A DNA stretch of 64,000 nt from Parasponia andersonii (Eukaryota > Streptophyta > Magnoliopsida > Rosales > Cannabaceae). The stretch covers positions 23,265 through 87,264 of the forward strand of contig JXTB01000538.1 of the NCBI GenBank assembly GCA_002914805.1, in the 5' to 3' direction. The translations under genes and the position numbers were made by a program. A model generated the notes under the pieces. It did no database searches. It saw only the letters and a list, made by a program, of their open reading frames with translations, and was not told the DNA's origin. Shown one piece after another: positions 1 through 11,281 of this stretch (positions within the stretch are counted from its first letter, which is position 1; each line of letters opens with the position of its first letter).

Positions 1-253
1 TGTGATCATACAATTATTTTTTCAATTAAATTCGCAAATTTCTCTTTTCATCTTTTCTGTGAAGTTCTCTGTTTTCTGCTTTCATAATAATATGTAAGAC
101 ATAATGACAAAATCAGTGTTTTCTTGTGTGGCATAACTAGTTTTGGTATTTTGGCAAACAGTCTAAGACTTTTTTACTGGTATTATCTTTTATGCTACCA
201 CCAGGTTTTGAATCCCTAACCTTGGACAGCAATATGGTGTTGATGAGCTGCCC

Positions 254-297
<44 letters not shown>

Positions 298-1011
298 TTC
301 TTAGAGATGAAAACCATTTTGAAACCTGACTAATGTGACTTCTAATCTTTTATTTTCTATTTTGATTGAGAAATAAGAAGACATACACATTTTGAGAGAC
401 AGAAACTGACCAGTGGTTTATCCGTAATATGAAATATAGGATTTAACTTGGTTGTAATTTGTAATTACAGTAGATTGCAGGAGATGCTAATTCTCTGAAT
501 TTTTAAAAACAATCATAGTTGCGTTACCTTGATGGACTTGCAGTTAGCATTATCCAAAACATATATTGATGTGCAAAAAATATTTTGAAAATTTATATTT
601 GTCAATAGCCACTTTTAAACTGGTGAACCTACCTAGTAAACAACTAATCTAAAATGAAGTATGCAGAATGTCATACACTTATAACGGTTATCAGTGATAT
701 GTCCTCTCTTCCTGTACCATGATCAAGTACTAAATTTTTAAGGTCGGAAAACTTTGAAAGAAGGCTTGTTTTAATCTGTACTCTGAAAAACATTGGTAAA
801 ATGCAACTTATTTTCAATTTGAAAGAAAAATTATTGGAAAAGGGCTTTAAGATTCTTGAAGACATTTTATTTGCTTTTTCCTCTGTAGTCTGCCTTTGCA
901 TTGGCTTCTTGTTTCTATAATGCTGTAAGATTCTTTTTTTAATGGTCAATGGATATGTTACTTTGGTTATGCCAGCTGACTCGATGAATTTTTTCTCTTG
1001 TTTGACTCTAG
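1..1011 (+). other. Presumed BTAF1 intron (left edge)
   Basis: No conserved coding segment is visible before the exon that begins at 1012 after a ...TGACTCTAG acceptor. The stretch is AT-rich and holds an (AT)n run at about 261-294. It is most simply the 3' part of a long intron of the BTAF1 gene, whose earlier exons lie outside the window. That is inference from the incomplete N-terminus of the downstream model. Confidence 0.6.
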
Positions 1012-4000
1012 TCCCCAAAGGAGGACCTGGAAATTGCTGCAAGGTCATACATGTCCTTTTGGATAGAGCTTGCAAGTACTCCATATGGTTCAGTATTAGA
1101 TGCTACAAAAATGTTTTGGCCAGTTGCTCTTCCACGAAAAAGCCATTTTAGAGCAGCAGCTAAAATGAGAGCTGCGAATCTTGAAAATGAGTTTTATAGA
1201 AACATTGGCTTGGAATCTGCTAATGGTACTGTTCCACGGGAGAGAATAGGAGATGCTTCCATAAATCCTGTTAAGATAATTGTTGGTGCTGATGTGGAAA
1301 TGTCAATCACTCGTACTCGAGTGGTCACAGCAACGGCATTGGGAACTTTTGCATCTAAGTTGGAAGAAAAATCTATGCAATATGTAGTTGATCCGCTATC
1401 AGATGCACTTACCTCTTTATCTGGTGTCCAGCGGCAGGTACTACTTCTGCTTTTCAAGATTGATTTTGTCTGCAAGTTTATACCCTCATCCCTTTCTCTC
1501 TGTTCCTCATGTTCCATTTAATAATTTACATTCTCTCCAGGTTGCCTCTATGGTTCTTATTTCTTGGTTCAAAGAGATCAGAAGCAGGGATGCATATGCA
1601 AATCAGGGAACTTTGCCTGGTTTTCCTAATCATCTTAGAAATTGGTTGTTGGACTTGTTAGCATGCTCTGACCCTACTTTCCCGACAAAAGATTCAGTTC
1701 TTCCTTATTCGGAGCTTTCAAGAACATATTCTAAGATGCGTGGTGAAGCTAGTCAGTTATTACATGCTATGGAGTTATCGGGTATGTTCAATGATTTATT
1801 GGCAACTACAAAGTTTGAATGCGAAACCTTGAGTGCGGATGATGCAATAAATCTTGCATCCAAAGTTCCGGCCTTATGTAATGATAATGTTGGAAATGAT
1901 TCTTTTGGACATCTTGATGATATGGAATCAGCAAAACAACGACTTCTTACAACATCAGGATATTTAAAATGTGTTCAGGTATTCTTTGAGAATTGGCCAT
2001 TTTTTTGTAATTCACAAAAGATATAAACTTTTCTTTATGGAGTTCCTGCATTAATTATCTTTCTGAATTGTGATTTCATTTTGATAAGTCATCTCTTGTT
2101 CCCAATTTTCTCTGAGCTTTAATTTCATTTTGAAAAGCAATTTTTGTTTGCTCTTTCTCTCTTATACATTCTCATTCTTGCTTTCTGGAATGATCTGCAG
2201 AGTAATCTGCATGTTTCTGTTTCTGCCTTAGTTGCCGCAGCAGTTGTTTGGATGTCGGAGCTGCCTGCACGGCTTAATCCAGTTATCTTGCCTCTTATGG
2301 CTTCAATCAGAAGAGAACAGGTATTATTTTTGGCACGTGTACAATTTTAAGTAGATAAGTACTTTAAGATCAGTTTTAGTATTTCTTAAATTTCTTTTGA
2401 AGGAGGAGAAACTGCAAGAGAAGGCCGCCGAAGCACTTACAGAGCTTATTTATTACTGTATTTTGCGTAAGCCTAGCCCAAATGATAAGTTAATCAAGAA
2501 TGTATGTAGTCTAACATGCATGGATCCTTGTGAGACACCGCAAGCTGCAGTTATCAGTTCCATGGAGATTATTGATGATCAAGATCTCCTCTCTTTTGGG
2601 ACTGCCACTAGTAAGCAGAAATCAAAGGTTCAGATGATGGCTGGTGGTGAAGACCGGTCAAAGGTTGAGGGCTTCTTTAGCAGACGAGGGTCTGAACTTG
2701 CATTGAGGCATCTTTGTGAGAAGTTTGGTGCTTCATTATTTGATAAGCTTCCTAAATTATGGGATTGCCTCACAGAAGTTCTTAAACCTAGTACTAATGG
2801 GTCTCTAACTTCAAATGAGAAGCAAGTTACACAGATTGTTGACTCTGTTAAGGATCCTCAAGTCTTGATAAATAATATCCAGGTTAGTCCAATCCTTCTA
2901 TTTTCTTATGTCTTGTCCTTTGATTTTCTTTGTGACCTGGAGATGTGATGCTAACATCAAGACAGTTTACCTTCTTTTCAACTAAACGTTTATACTAAAA
3001 GTCTTGTGTTTCTGTTTTTTTTTTTTTTTTCGTATGAACAATTGCATAAATGCACAATGTTTGTTGCTACTGATCCTCGTAGGCATTTAGGTATATTTCT
3101 GATATCAGTCAGTTAGATTTAGTTATTGCTTTATGAAAAATCAGCATTACCATATTAACTGCAATCGACAGCTATAATTATTTTCTCTTAAGGGTTTTGG
3201 TGGCTAATGTCAGGTTATTGAAAATGGAATTTCAGGATCTAGAAGATAAAAGATCGTTTTTGATTTGAAAAGGGGCACTATGAATAATCTACTTGTTTTC
3301 TTTTTTTATTTTTTTTATAATGAGAAAAACACTGATTGGTATTATTGATATTAAAAGTGAAACAAAAGACGATGAGGAAACGTCAGAGATTACGACTCCA
3401 ACTGGATCTGAAATCAAATAATTTTTAGAATCGTCAGTTTGAAAAATCCATAAAGCAACCCAATGTTTAACCCTGTCCCACACTGAATCTATGTCTCATC
3501 CACATCTTCAAAGATTATCTATTTCTCTGATTCCTTTCCAGCTACAGAACCCAACAATTAGCCGTAATGGCTGCGTTCAAAGTAAAACAATGATTATCTG
3601 GTTCCTTCAGAGAGAATATTATACTTTAGAACTTATGGCTATAACGAAAGTTCAGGTGCAGGAGTTGGGATGCATTTACTAGTTCATATTGGGAGTGAAA
3701 AGGAATTATAAGTTGGTTTTTCTGTTGAGATTTTACGAATAGTGTGGAGTCAATATGATTATTTAGAATTATTGCAATTTATTTATTGGCCACGTGCCTT
3801 ATCACCTAGGAATTAAAGTAAAAAAAATATGGTGGGAAGTGAACACTGTAATCTCATGCTAAAATTTTTTAAAATATCTTAAAACTGAAATCTTTTACAA
3901 ATTTGAACTGATATCTCGTACTCACAAAAGGAGTTGGAAAGGAATTGTTAATTATAATAGCATGTTGTCCTTCATTTCTTTTCAATAGTCCCTTAAATGT

Positions 4001-7000
4001 TACCACACGTGGTGGTCTTGTGATATACCTCTGCATACTATTCTCTCTAGCAAGCTTGTGTTTGCCAACTTACCAAGCATTCATTTGTTGGGATGGTCTT
4101 TTCTTAGGGTTTTTTTTAAGTCTTTACAGTATCGTCATGAAACTTTGTACAGTAACAAGTGTAAATATAAATAGTATTTTAGCATATTTTGCAATAACAA
4201 TTCACAATTTATTAGTGGTTCTAATCTGCAGTGACTGTAAAATAGCCATTTATCTTGCAATGTGAAATCACTCAATCAGTGACGTCTCATTAAAATTTTT
4301 CAAGCGTATTGTTGCTTTCTGATTTGCAGGTGGTACGTTCTATTGCTCCTATGCTAAACGAAGCACTTAAACCAAAACTTCTGTCCCTTCTCCCATGCCT
4401 TTTCTATTGTATTCGTCATTCACACATAGCTGTTAGATTAGCTTCTTCTCGGTGCATTACTTCAATGGCCAAGTCAATGACAGCACATGCAATGGGAGCT
4501 ATAATTGAAAATGCTATTCAGATGTTAGGAGATAATAAATCTGTTAGTGCAAGACAGGGCGCAGGAATGTTGATTAGTTTGCTAGTTCGTGGATTGGGTG
4601 TGGAGCTGGTTTCCTATGCTCCTTTGTTAGTTGTTCCCCTTCTAAGGTGTATGAGTGATTGTGACCAGTCTGTCAGACAAAGTGTGACTCATAGTTTTGC
4701 TGCCCTTGTACCTCTTCTTCCTTTGGCTCGAGGTCTTCCTCCACCTGTCGGACTGAGTGATAGTTTCTCTAGGAGTGCCGAAGATGCACAATTTCTTGAG
4801 CAACTACTTGACAACTCCAATATTGATGATTACAAACTCTGTACTGATTTGAAAGTTACATTAAGGAGGTAAGTATCACTGTCTTTATTGGAGTACTAGA
4901 TGCAAAGCTTTTTGAGAAAGTACTTGACAAGTTGCATATTCATTATTACAAGCTTTAGTGCTGATGAGAGTGACACTGAGGATATAGCTATTACACTTTG
5001 ATTGGTGATGGTACAGTAATGAATTCAAATTTTTTGGTAAATAATCTCTCTTATGGGAAAAAAAAATGAACAATAAATAAATGTCATTCTTACAATAGCA
5101 TTGGATTATACATAAAATATATACACATGTATACATATGTTTATATTTGGTTGGGTACCAGGGCACATGCATACAAATATAGATATATTATTTCAGTTCT
5201 GAGCTGTTATGATCTGTTCAGGTATCAACAAGAAGGTATAAATTGGTTGGCTTTCTTAAAACGTTTCAAGCTTCATGGAATTTTGTGTGATGATATGGGG
5301 CTTGGTAAAACACTTCAAGCCTCTGCTATTGTGGCTTCCGACATAGTTGAGTGCCGTACTTCAAATAACAGTGAGGGTCTGTCTCCATCTTTAATTATAT
5401 GCCCATCAACCCTTGTCGGACACTGGGCATTTGAGATAGAGAAGTACATCGATGTTTCCATCATATCTACTCTTCAATATGTTGGTTCTGCTCAAGAGCG
5501 CATTTCTCTTAGAGAACATTTTGCTAAGCATAATGTAATAATAACATCATATGACGTGATTCGTAAAGACATTGATCATCTAGGAAAGCTGCAATGGAAT
5601 TACTGTATCCTAGATGAAGGGCATATCATAAAGAATGCAAAGTCTAAAATTACACATGCAGTAAAGCAATTGAAAGCTCAGCACCGCTTGATATTGAGTG
5701 GAACACCAATCCAGGTTGGTTAGTGGTTTATAAACTCTCACAAAAATTTGAAAGTACTCTCAAGGTTATTGAAAAATTGCCTTTACACTTTGTTGCAGAA
5801 TAACGTCATGGACTTGTGGTCCCTTTTTGATTTTTTAATGCCAGGGTTTCTGGGAACTGAGAGACAGGTGTGTATTGTTTATTCCTCTCTTTTAAAATAA
5901 ACTTTATGTGTGTTGCTCCTTGACATTATATGTCATTCAGTTAAGGACATGTTGCTGTTAACATACAGTTTTAGTTGAATGTATAAATGTAAAGAAGCTG
6001 TAGGAAACTGTTGCGGTGGAGTGGTTTTCATGTGAACAATTGAAGAATGTAAATAACTCTGAGAATATTATTGAAAAAAATATAACAAACCTGATTTTTA
6101 AATTGGGGATTAGGAATTTAAATAGTTAAACATATTCTTGAAATAGTTAGGTTTTTTTTGTTTGGTTACCACTTTTTACTGTTAGCTTCATGTGATTTAC
6201 TATTATCATCTGTCCAACCAAGAAAATATTGATCTGATGCTACTCTGAGCAGTTCCAAGGCACTTATGGAAAACCATTGCTAGCAGCCAGAGATCCTAAA
6301 TGTTCTGCCAAGGATGCTGAAGCAGGGGCACTTGCTATGGAAGCATTGCACAAACAGGTTAAATTTCTTTTTGACGGAAAATTCTCTTTTAAAAAATGGT
6401 ATTCTGTTTCTGTTGTTGGTTCGTATACCTTGAGAAATATATATGTTAAATGTAGTTTTCTTTATTTAGTTTTGGTGGCCTTCTTGTCCCCCATAATTGT
6501 ATTTTCTTTATATTTCTTATTAAAAGAAAGTATATCAAGGACAAAAAATTCTGGAGAGAGTGTAGACTTTTGCCGTGAACAATATCAAAGTTATGTGAAA
6601 TTTCTAAAGACAGCAGATATTTTCTCTGGTAGTCGTTGTTCTTTGGATTAAAATATTTATCGGTCAAGTTACTCTAGTCTGAAAACCGAATGAAAATTTG
6701 TACTTTTCTAACTGGACTTCCAATGTAATAGGTCATGCCTTTTCTCCTCCGCCGAACAAAGGATGAAGTTTTGTCTGATCTTCCAGAGAAAATTATTCAG
6801 GACAGATTCTGTGACCTGAGCCCTGTGCAATTAAAACTGTATGAGCAATTTTCTGGTTCACATGTAAAACAAGAAATCTCCAGTATGGTAAAATTAAACG
6901 AGTCAGGAGATACAGGAGAAGGAAGCAGCGTGTCAACCAAAGCATCTTCACATATTTTCCAGGTAAGGTGCTATTTATTTACTTTTGTTGCTTGTTTAGT

Positions 7001-9913
7001 TTCAGACAAGTTCCTGCGGTCTATTATCTTGCATTCTCATATACCCATTGATGTAGAATAAGACAAGAAAACATAGAGAAATGGAAAGAATAAGTAGAAT
7101 AGCAAGAGATAAACAAGATAGATAAGAAATTAGAAAGATAGAGACAGATAGAATAGAATCAAGGGAAAGAATCAAACAGAAATAGATGAATAGAAACTAA
7201 CAGAAACTTGAAACTTAAATCTAGTTACCCAAAATTAAATAAAGACCTAATTATAAATCTAAATAATTCAAAATAATATAATATTATAATTTCCTAGCAT
7301 ATTATATTCCATGTCTACTCCGATGTTGCAGGCACTTCAGTATTTGCTAAAGCTTTGTAGTCACCCATTGCTCGTCCTTGGAGAAAAGATTCCTGAGTCA
7401 GTTGCATGCCTTTTGTCTGAGCAACCTGCTAGTTCTGACATTATCTCGGAACTGCATCGACCATGCCACTCTCCCAAACTTGTTGCACTTCAGGAGATCC
7501 TGGAAGAGTGTGGGATAGGTGTTGATGCATCTAATTCTGAAGCTACTGTGGGTGTTGGACAGCATAGAGTCTTGATATTTGCCCAGCATAAAGTAATGTT
7601 CAGTTAACTCCGACTCTCTCCAGATTTTTTTTTTTGGTTTTCCTTAACTACCTCTCATACATCTATGGCATCTTATCTAGGCCTTTCTGGACATAATAGA
7701 AAGAGACTTGTTTCAGATGCACATGAAAAGGTCAGTTGTCTTGCCCTTTATTTTCAAAGTACATTTTCTTTTGTAGAAATGATGAACAGAATTTTATGCT
7801 TTCGTCATAATTTTCTTGGTGATGATTTGAAAGTCTTGTTTCCGCTATCAATTAGAAGTTCAAACCAATAGGATGTTAATAAAAACGAGTCCTTTAATGT
7901 GCTTTGATTACATGCACTCCTGAAATGTTGATTGTATGGAAGAGTGTTTCATGATTGTTTATTTATGTGCATATTTAGATAGGATGTTAATAAAAACGAG
8001 TCCTTTAATGTGCTTTGATTACATGCACTCCTGAAATGTTGGTTGTATGGAAGAGTGTTTCATGATTGTTTATTTATGTGCATATTTAGATAGGGAGTAT
8101 CTGAGACTTTTCTTACTTTTCAATATTTGTAACTTCAGTGCACTGTTATAATGGAGTTTCGCCAATCATTCTGTTAAAAAATTGCTGCTTTTGCCCTTTC
8201 TGAGATTTTAATACCCTGTCCCCCTTAATTGTGCAAAACAGATATAAAGTACCACTGGTTATAGATGCATTATGCACTCTAATTGGTTTCGTTTTTGAAG
8301 CAGTGTGACCTACTTGCGGTTGGATGGATCAGTTGAACCAGGAAAACGTTTTGACATTGTTAAAGCTTTCAATTCAGACCCTACTATTGATGCGTTACTG
8401 CTGACGACACACGGTATGTTCTTTCCCATTCAAGGCTTACATAAATGATCCACTTAAGTTACTAAATTTAATCACTATTTCTAGTTGGAGGCCTTGGGTT
8501 GAACCTGACATCTGCTGACACACTCATTTTTATGGAGCATGACTGGAATCCAATGCGCGATCATCAGGTAAATTTGTCTTGTGTCTGAGTATCTTCTTAT
8601 ATAGATTCCAATCATGTTTCTTGTCCGAGTATGGGTGCACACAAGTCTTTTGCCATTAAGCATTTTCCGTAAAGAGATTTTGGTTTCTTCAAGCAGATTA
8701 GGATTGGTTCCTTTGTTGTCAAATTGTTAATCTGTTGCATTTTTACATTGATTCTTAATTTAATTTTATTGATACCCTTTATAAATGATACTAGTGCAAT
8801 GGGATGGTGTACTTTTTAATACCCTTGTGCATTTATTGTGGTGAATCTCTAATCTCCCATGTCTTTCTTACCCTTGCTTCCCCTCTTTCTCCGCCTACAA
8901 CTCTCTCCTAATTCTCACCGTTTATTCTAAAAAGCATATCTGACAAGGACCAATCTCATTTTCCTGCCCTTGTAATTCAAGTATCTGAAATTTTTAGTGT
9001 GTTCTTTGACCCGTGGAGAAACAAATTTAACTTACTAGTTCTGTCTCCCGTTTGGGTTTTAGCAACCAATTATGGTCTGTTCAGTTTTAAATGTTTCTTG
9101 CATTTGTGACGTAAGTCTGAATTTCAGCAAGCCATCTGAAAATGGCCTCCAGGAAAGTTCCTTAAGGGATCTGTGATTCTTCAGTTGAATGTTTCAGCCT
9201 CTATTAGGCTACATATTACTAACTGGATGTGAGATGAATGTCTCCTTTTCGCTCAAATTTTTCATTTTGTCAAATGACATGTAGTGTTGGATGGCTGAGA
9301 GGTTCATTCTATGCATCTGACAAAAGATATTTTTTTTTCGATCTTCATTAATTTGCAGGCAATGGATAGAGCACACAGGTTGGGTCAGAAAAAAGTTGTA
9401 AACGTTCACCGTCTGATAATGCGTGGAACTCTGGAAGAGAAAGTTATGAGCTTGCAAAAGTTTAAACTTTCAGTTGCTAATGCTGTTATCAATGCAGAAA
9501 ATGCTAGCATGAAAACAATGAATACAGACCAGTTACTTGATCTATTTGCATCGGCAGAGACCACCTCTAAAAAGGTATTGGTTTGTTCTTCCTTGGTCAT
9601 AATATTTATGTAGGTGCTCCGTGACAGTTTTTTTCACTCGAGCTAGATGAGTGCACTGAAAATGAGACTGTTGTGAACAAAATATGAAGTTTTACCATTT
9701 CTTTGTTAGGTTTTTTTTGTCAGATAATTATTTTGCTTTTTTCAGGGAACTGTATCCGAGCAATCAGATAACAAGTTCAATGACGGCACCAAATTAATGG
9801 GCAGCAGGAAGGGGTTAAAAGCCATTCTTGGTGGGCTGGAGGAGCTCTGGGATCAATCTCAGTACACTGAAGAATACAATCTAGGTCAATTCTTGTCAAA
9901 GCTTAGTGGCTAA
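1012..9913 (+). CDS. BTAF1: BTAF1/Mot1-type TATA-binding-protein-associated ATPase, 3' part
   Basis: Nuclear Swi2/Snf2 ATPase that in this family removes TBP from DNA. Fifteen exons read in frame: 1012-1437, 1541-1978, 2201-2320, 2403-2882, 4330-4868, 5222-5714, 5799-5867, 6253-6357, 6732-6962, 7332-7592, 7681-7730, 8304-8413, 8485-8567, 9359-9574 and 9746-9913, giving 1262 residues to the TAA stop. The first ~660 residues are helical HEAT-like sequence. Then come the helicase motifs: [10 protein letters not shown] (motif I, ~residue 690), LDEGHIIKN (motif II; DEGH rather than DEAH is usual for Mot1), LSGTPIQNN (III), [25 protein letters not shown] (V) and [10 protein letters not shown] (VI). 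The C-terminus ends with [17 protein letters not shown], as in plant homologues. Roughly 800 N-terminal residues (family size about 2000) are off the window, so the start cannot be judged. No broken motif was seen. Confidence 0.96.
7081..7311 (+). other. Purine-rich intron segment of BTAF1
   Basis: The intron between the exons ending at 6962 and starting at 7332 contains about 150 bases made mostly of A and G with scattered GATAGA and AGAATAGA words on the plus strand, followed by AT-rich DNA. No coding or structural feature was recognised. It may be a degenerated simple repeat or a small insertion. Confidence 0.4.
7870..8091 (+). repeat. Tandem duplication, 2 x 111 bp, in BTAF1 intron
   Basis: Bases 7870-7980 and 7981-8091 are the same 111-bp segment side by side, starting AGGATGTTAATAAAAACGAG. 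By eye they differ at one base (TTGATTG versus TTGGTTG). The pair lies within the intron between the exons ending at 7730 and starting at 8304, so it does not touch coding sequence. The near-identity implies a recent duplication or a local assembly artefact. Confidence 0.95.
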
Positions 9914-10750
9914 ATCCGTGCTTTCCACTTTGTACAGTGTATATTTCCGAGCAAGTCAGGCCGCAAATTTTGACAGTGAATCTGCCCTTCTCTTCCCAAA
10001 TTTATTGTTTTATTAATTCTTTTGTCCTCCTGCATGCTTTATATTATGCAGCAGGGGGTTAGGGAAGAAGAATGGTGTTTTTTAGTGGTTCTGGCAGGAA
10101 TGAGCTTTTGGCACCGAGGGATTAAGATAGTAACTGTTGAGACCACACAAGGTTTTGGGAAGGGAAAGAGAAGTGTAAATTTCGGATATTGTAAATACAG
10201 TCAATTTCTCTGTTTTTCCTAAAATCAATATTTGCCTAAAACAATGCTGCTTTAGTTTAATAATATTCTGCCGACTTACCCTGAAAATATTACAACGATA
10301 AACATGCTACAAGCCTCACAATGTTTGCTGCAATTCAAAGTTGTTTTCCTCACGTATGTAAAATAGCTGACGGGAACGTTAGTTGACCCACGTTTTTAAG
10401 CTTGCATTGCGTGTCCCGGAAAATTGAGAAAGAAAGCCCGGGGAAAAGTCACGAGTGTCGTTCAAGAAACCGGGGCTACTAAGAACAGAATGCTGAGCTT
10501 ACGTAGACAGGGAATAAGAGAAGCAAGTTAATTATTAGGCAGAGAAGAAGCCAAAGACGCTACGAACATGTCATTATTGAGCCGATCAAATAATTTCACA
10601 TTTTCTAAATCAGCTTCGTGCCCAAAAAAAATGATACAATGATTGCACAAATCTAGATAATCTACTATATAAATTAAAAATTTAAAATATTATTCTTAAT
10701 TATAGCTATGTGAACTTTATAATAACTTATATCTTATAAGTATTTAATAA

Positions 10751-10853
10751 TTTATAACAAAAAAATCATTATTGTAATAAATATATAATTCGGGATATAG
10801 TTTGTGACAAAAAAAAAAGTCATTATTGTAATAAATATATAATTCGGGATACT
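10751..10853. repeat. Tandem duplication, ~50-54 bp x 2
   Basis: A unit ending in TCATTATTGTAATAAATATA and TAATTCGGGATA occurs twice in direct succession (10751-10800 and 10801-10853). The spacing differs mainly in the length of an A-run. The DNA is AT-rich and I see no coding role. Confidence 0.85.
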
Positions 10854-11084
10854 GCCGTGTAAGACAAAAATCCAGACCATTACTTTTATTAACCCAATGT
10901 TTAATCTTCCAAGGAACTAGTATAAAATGATAGCAACAGAGGAAATAGTAAGACAAAATGCGCATTCAAACGTGACAATGCTAACATAAATTAGAAAGTA
11001 ATTATTTAAGTAAAAATGACAACCTTTATAATGAAGTAAATAAATTATATAAATATAGAGATATAAAATGACACTTTTGACGAA

Positions 11085-11280
11085 GTGGGTTGACTCAAGT
11101 GGTAAGAGTATCCATTAGAATTTTGGTCCTAAATTCGAATCACATCAGAAGTAGTCGTGAAAGTCTATTATTCCTAATCGATTGCATTGCATAAACACTA
11201 AATGAGATAACTCCAATCCAAGTATGAGAATGGCCTTCCGATTAAACTGTTTGAATATTGAACAATTTTACCGAAGGGCA
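11085..11280 (+). mobile_element. Possible tRNA-derived SINE
   Basis: A tRNA-like box A (TTGACTCAAGTGGTAAGAG, about 11090-11108) is followed about 20 bases later by a box-B-like GGTCCTAAATTCGAATC (11125-11141). That order and spacing fit a pol III promoter of the kind found at the head of plant SINEs. The sequence does not fold as a full tRNA by eye and the tail end is not obvious, so this is a candidate only. Confidence 0.35.
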
Positions 11281-11281
11281 T

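Larger units (their letters stand above)
9914..11281. other. Intergenic, BTAF1-ALKBH6 convergent spacer
   Basis: This 1.37-kb spacer lies between the 3' ends of two convergent genes and must hold both 3'UTRs. No conserved coding sequence was seen. It contains a small tandem duplication (10751-10853) and a tRNA-like pol III promoter candidate (11085-11141), listed separately. Confidence 0.6.
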
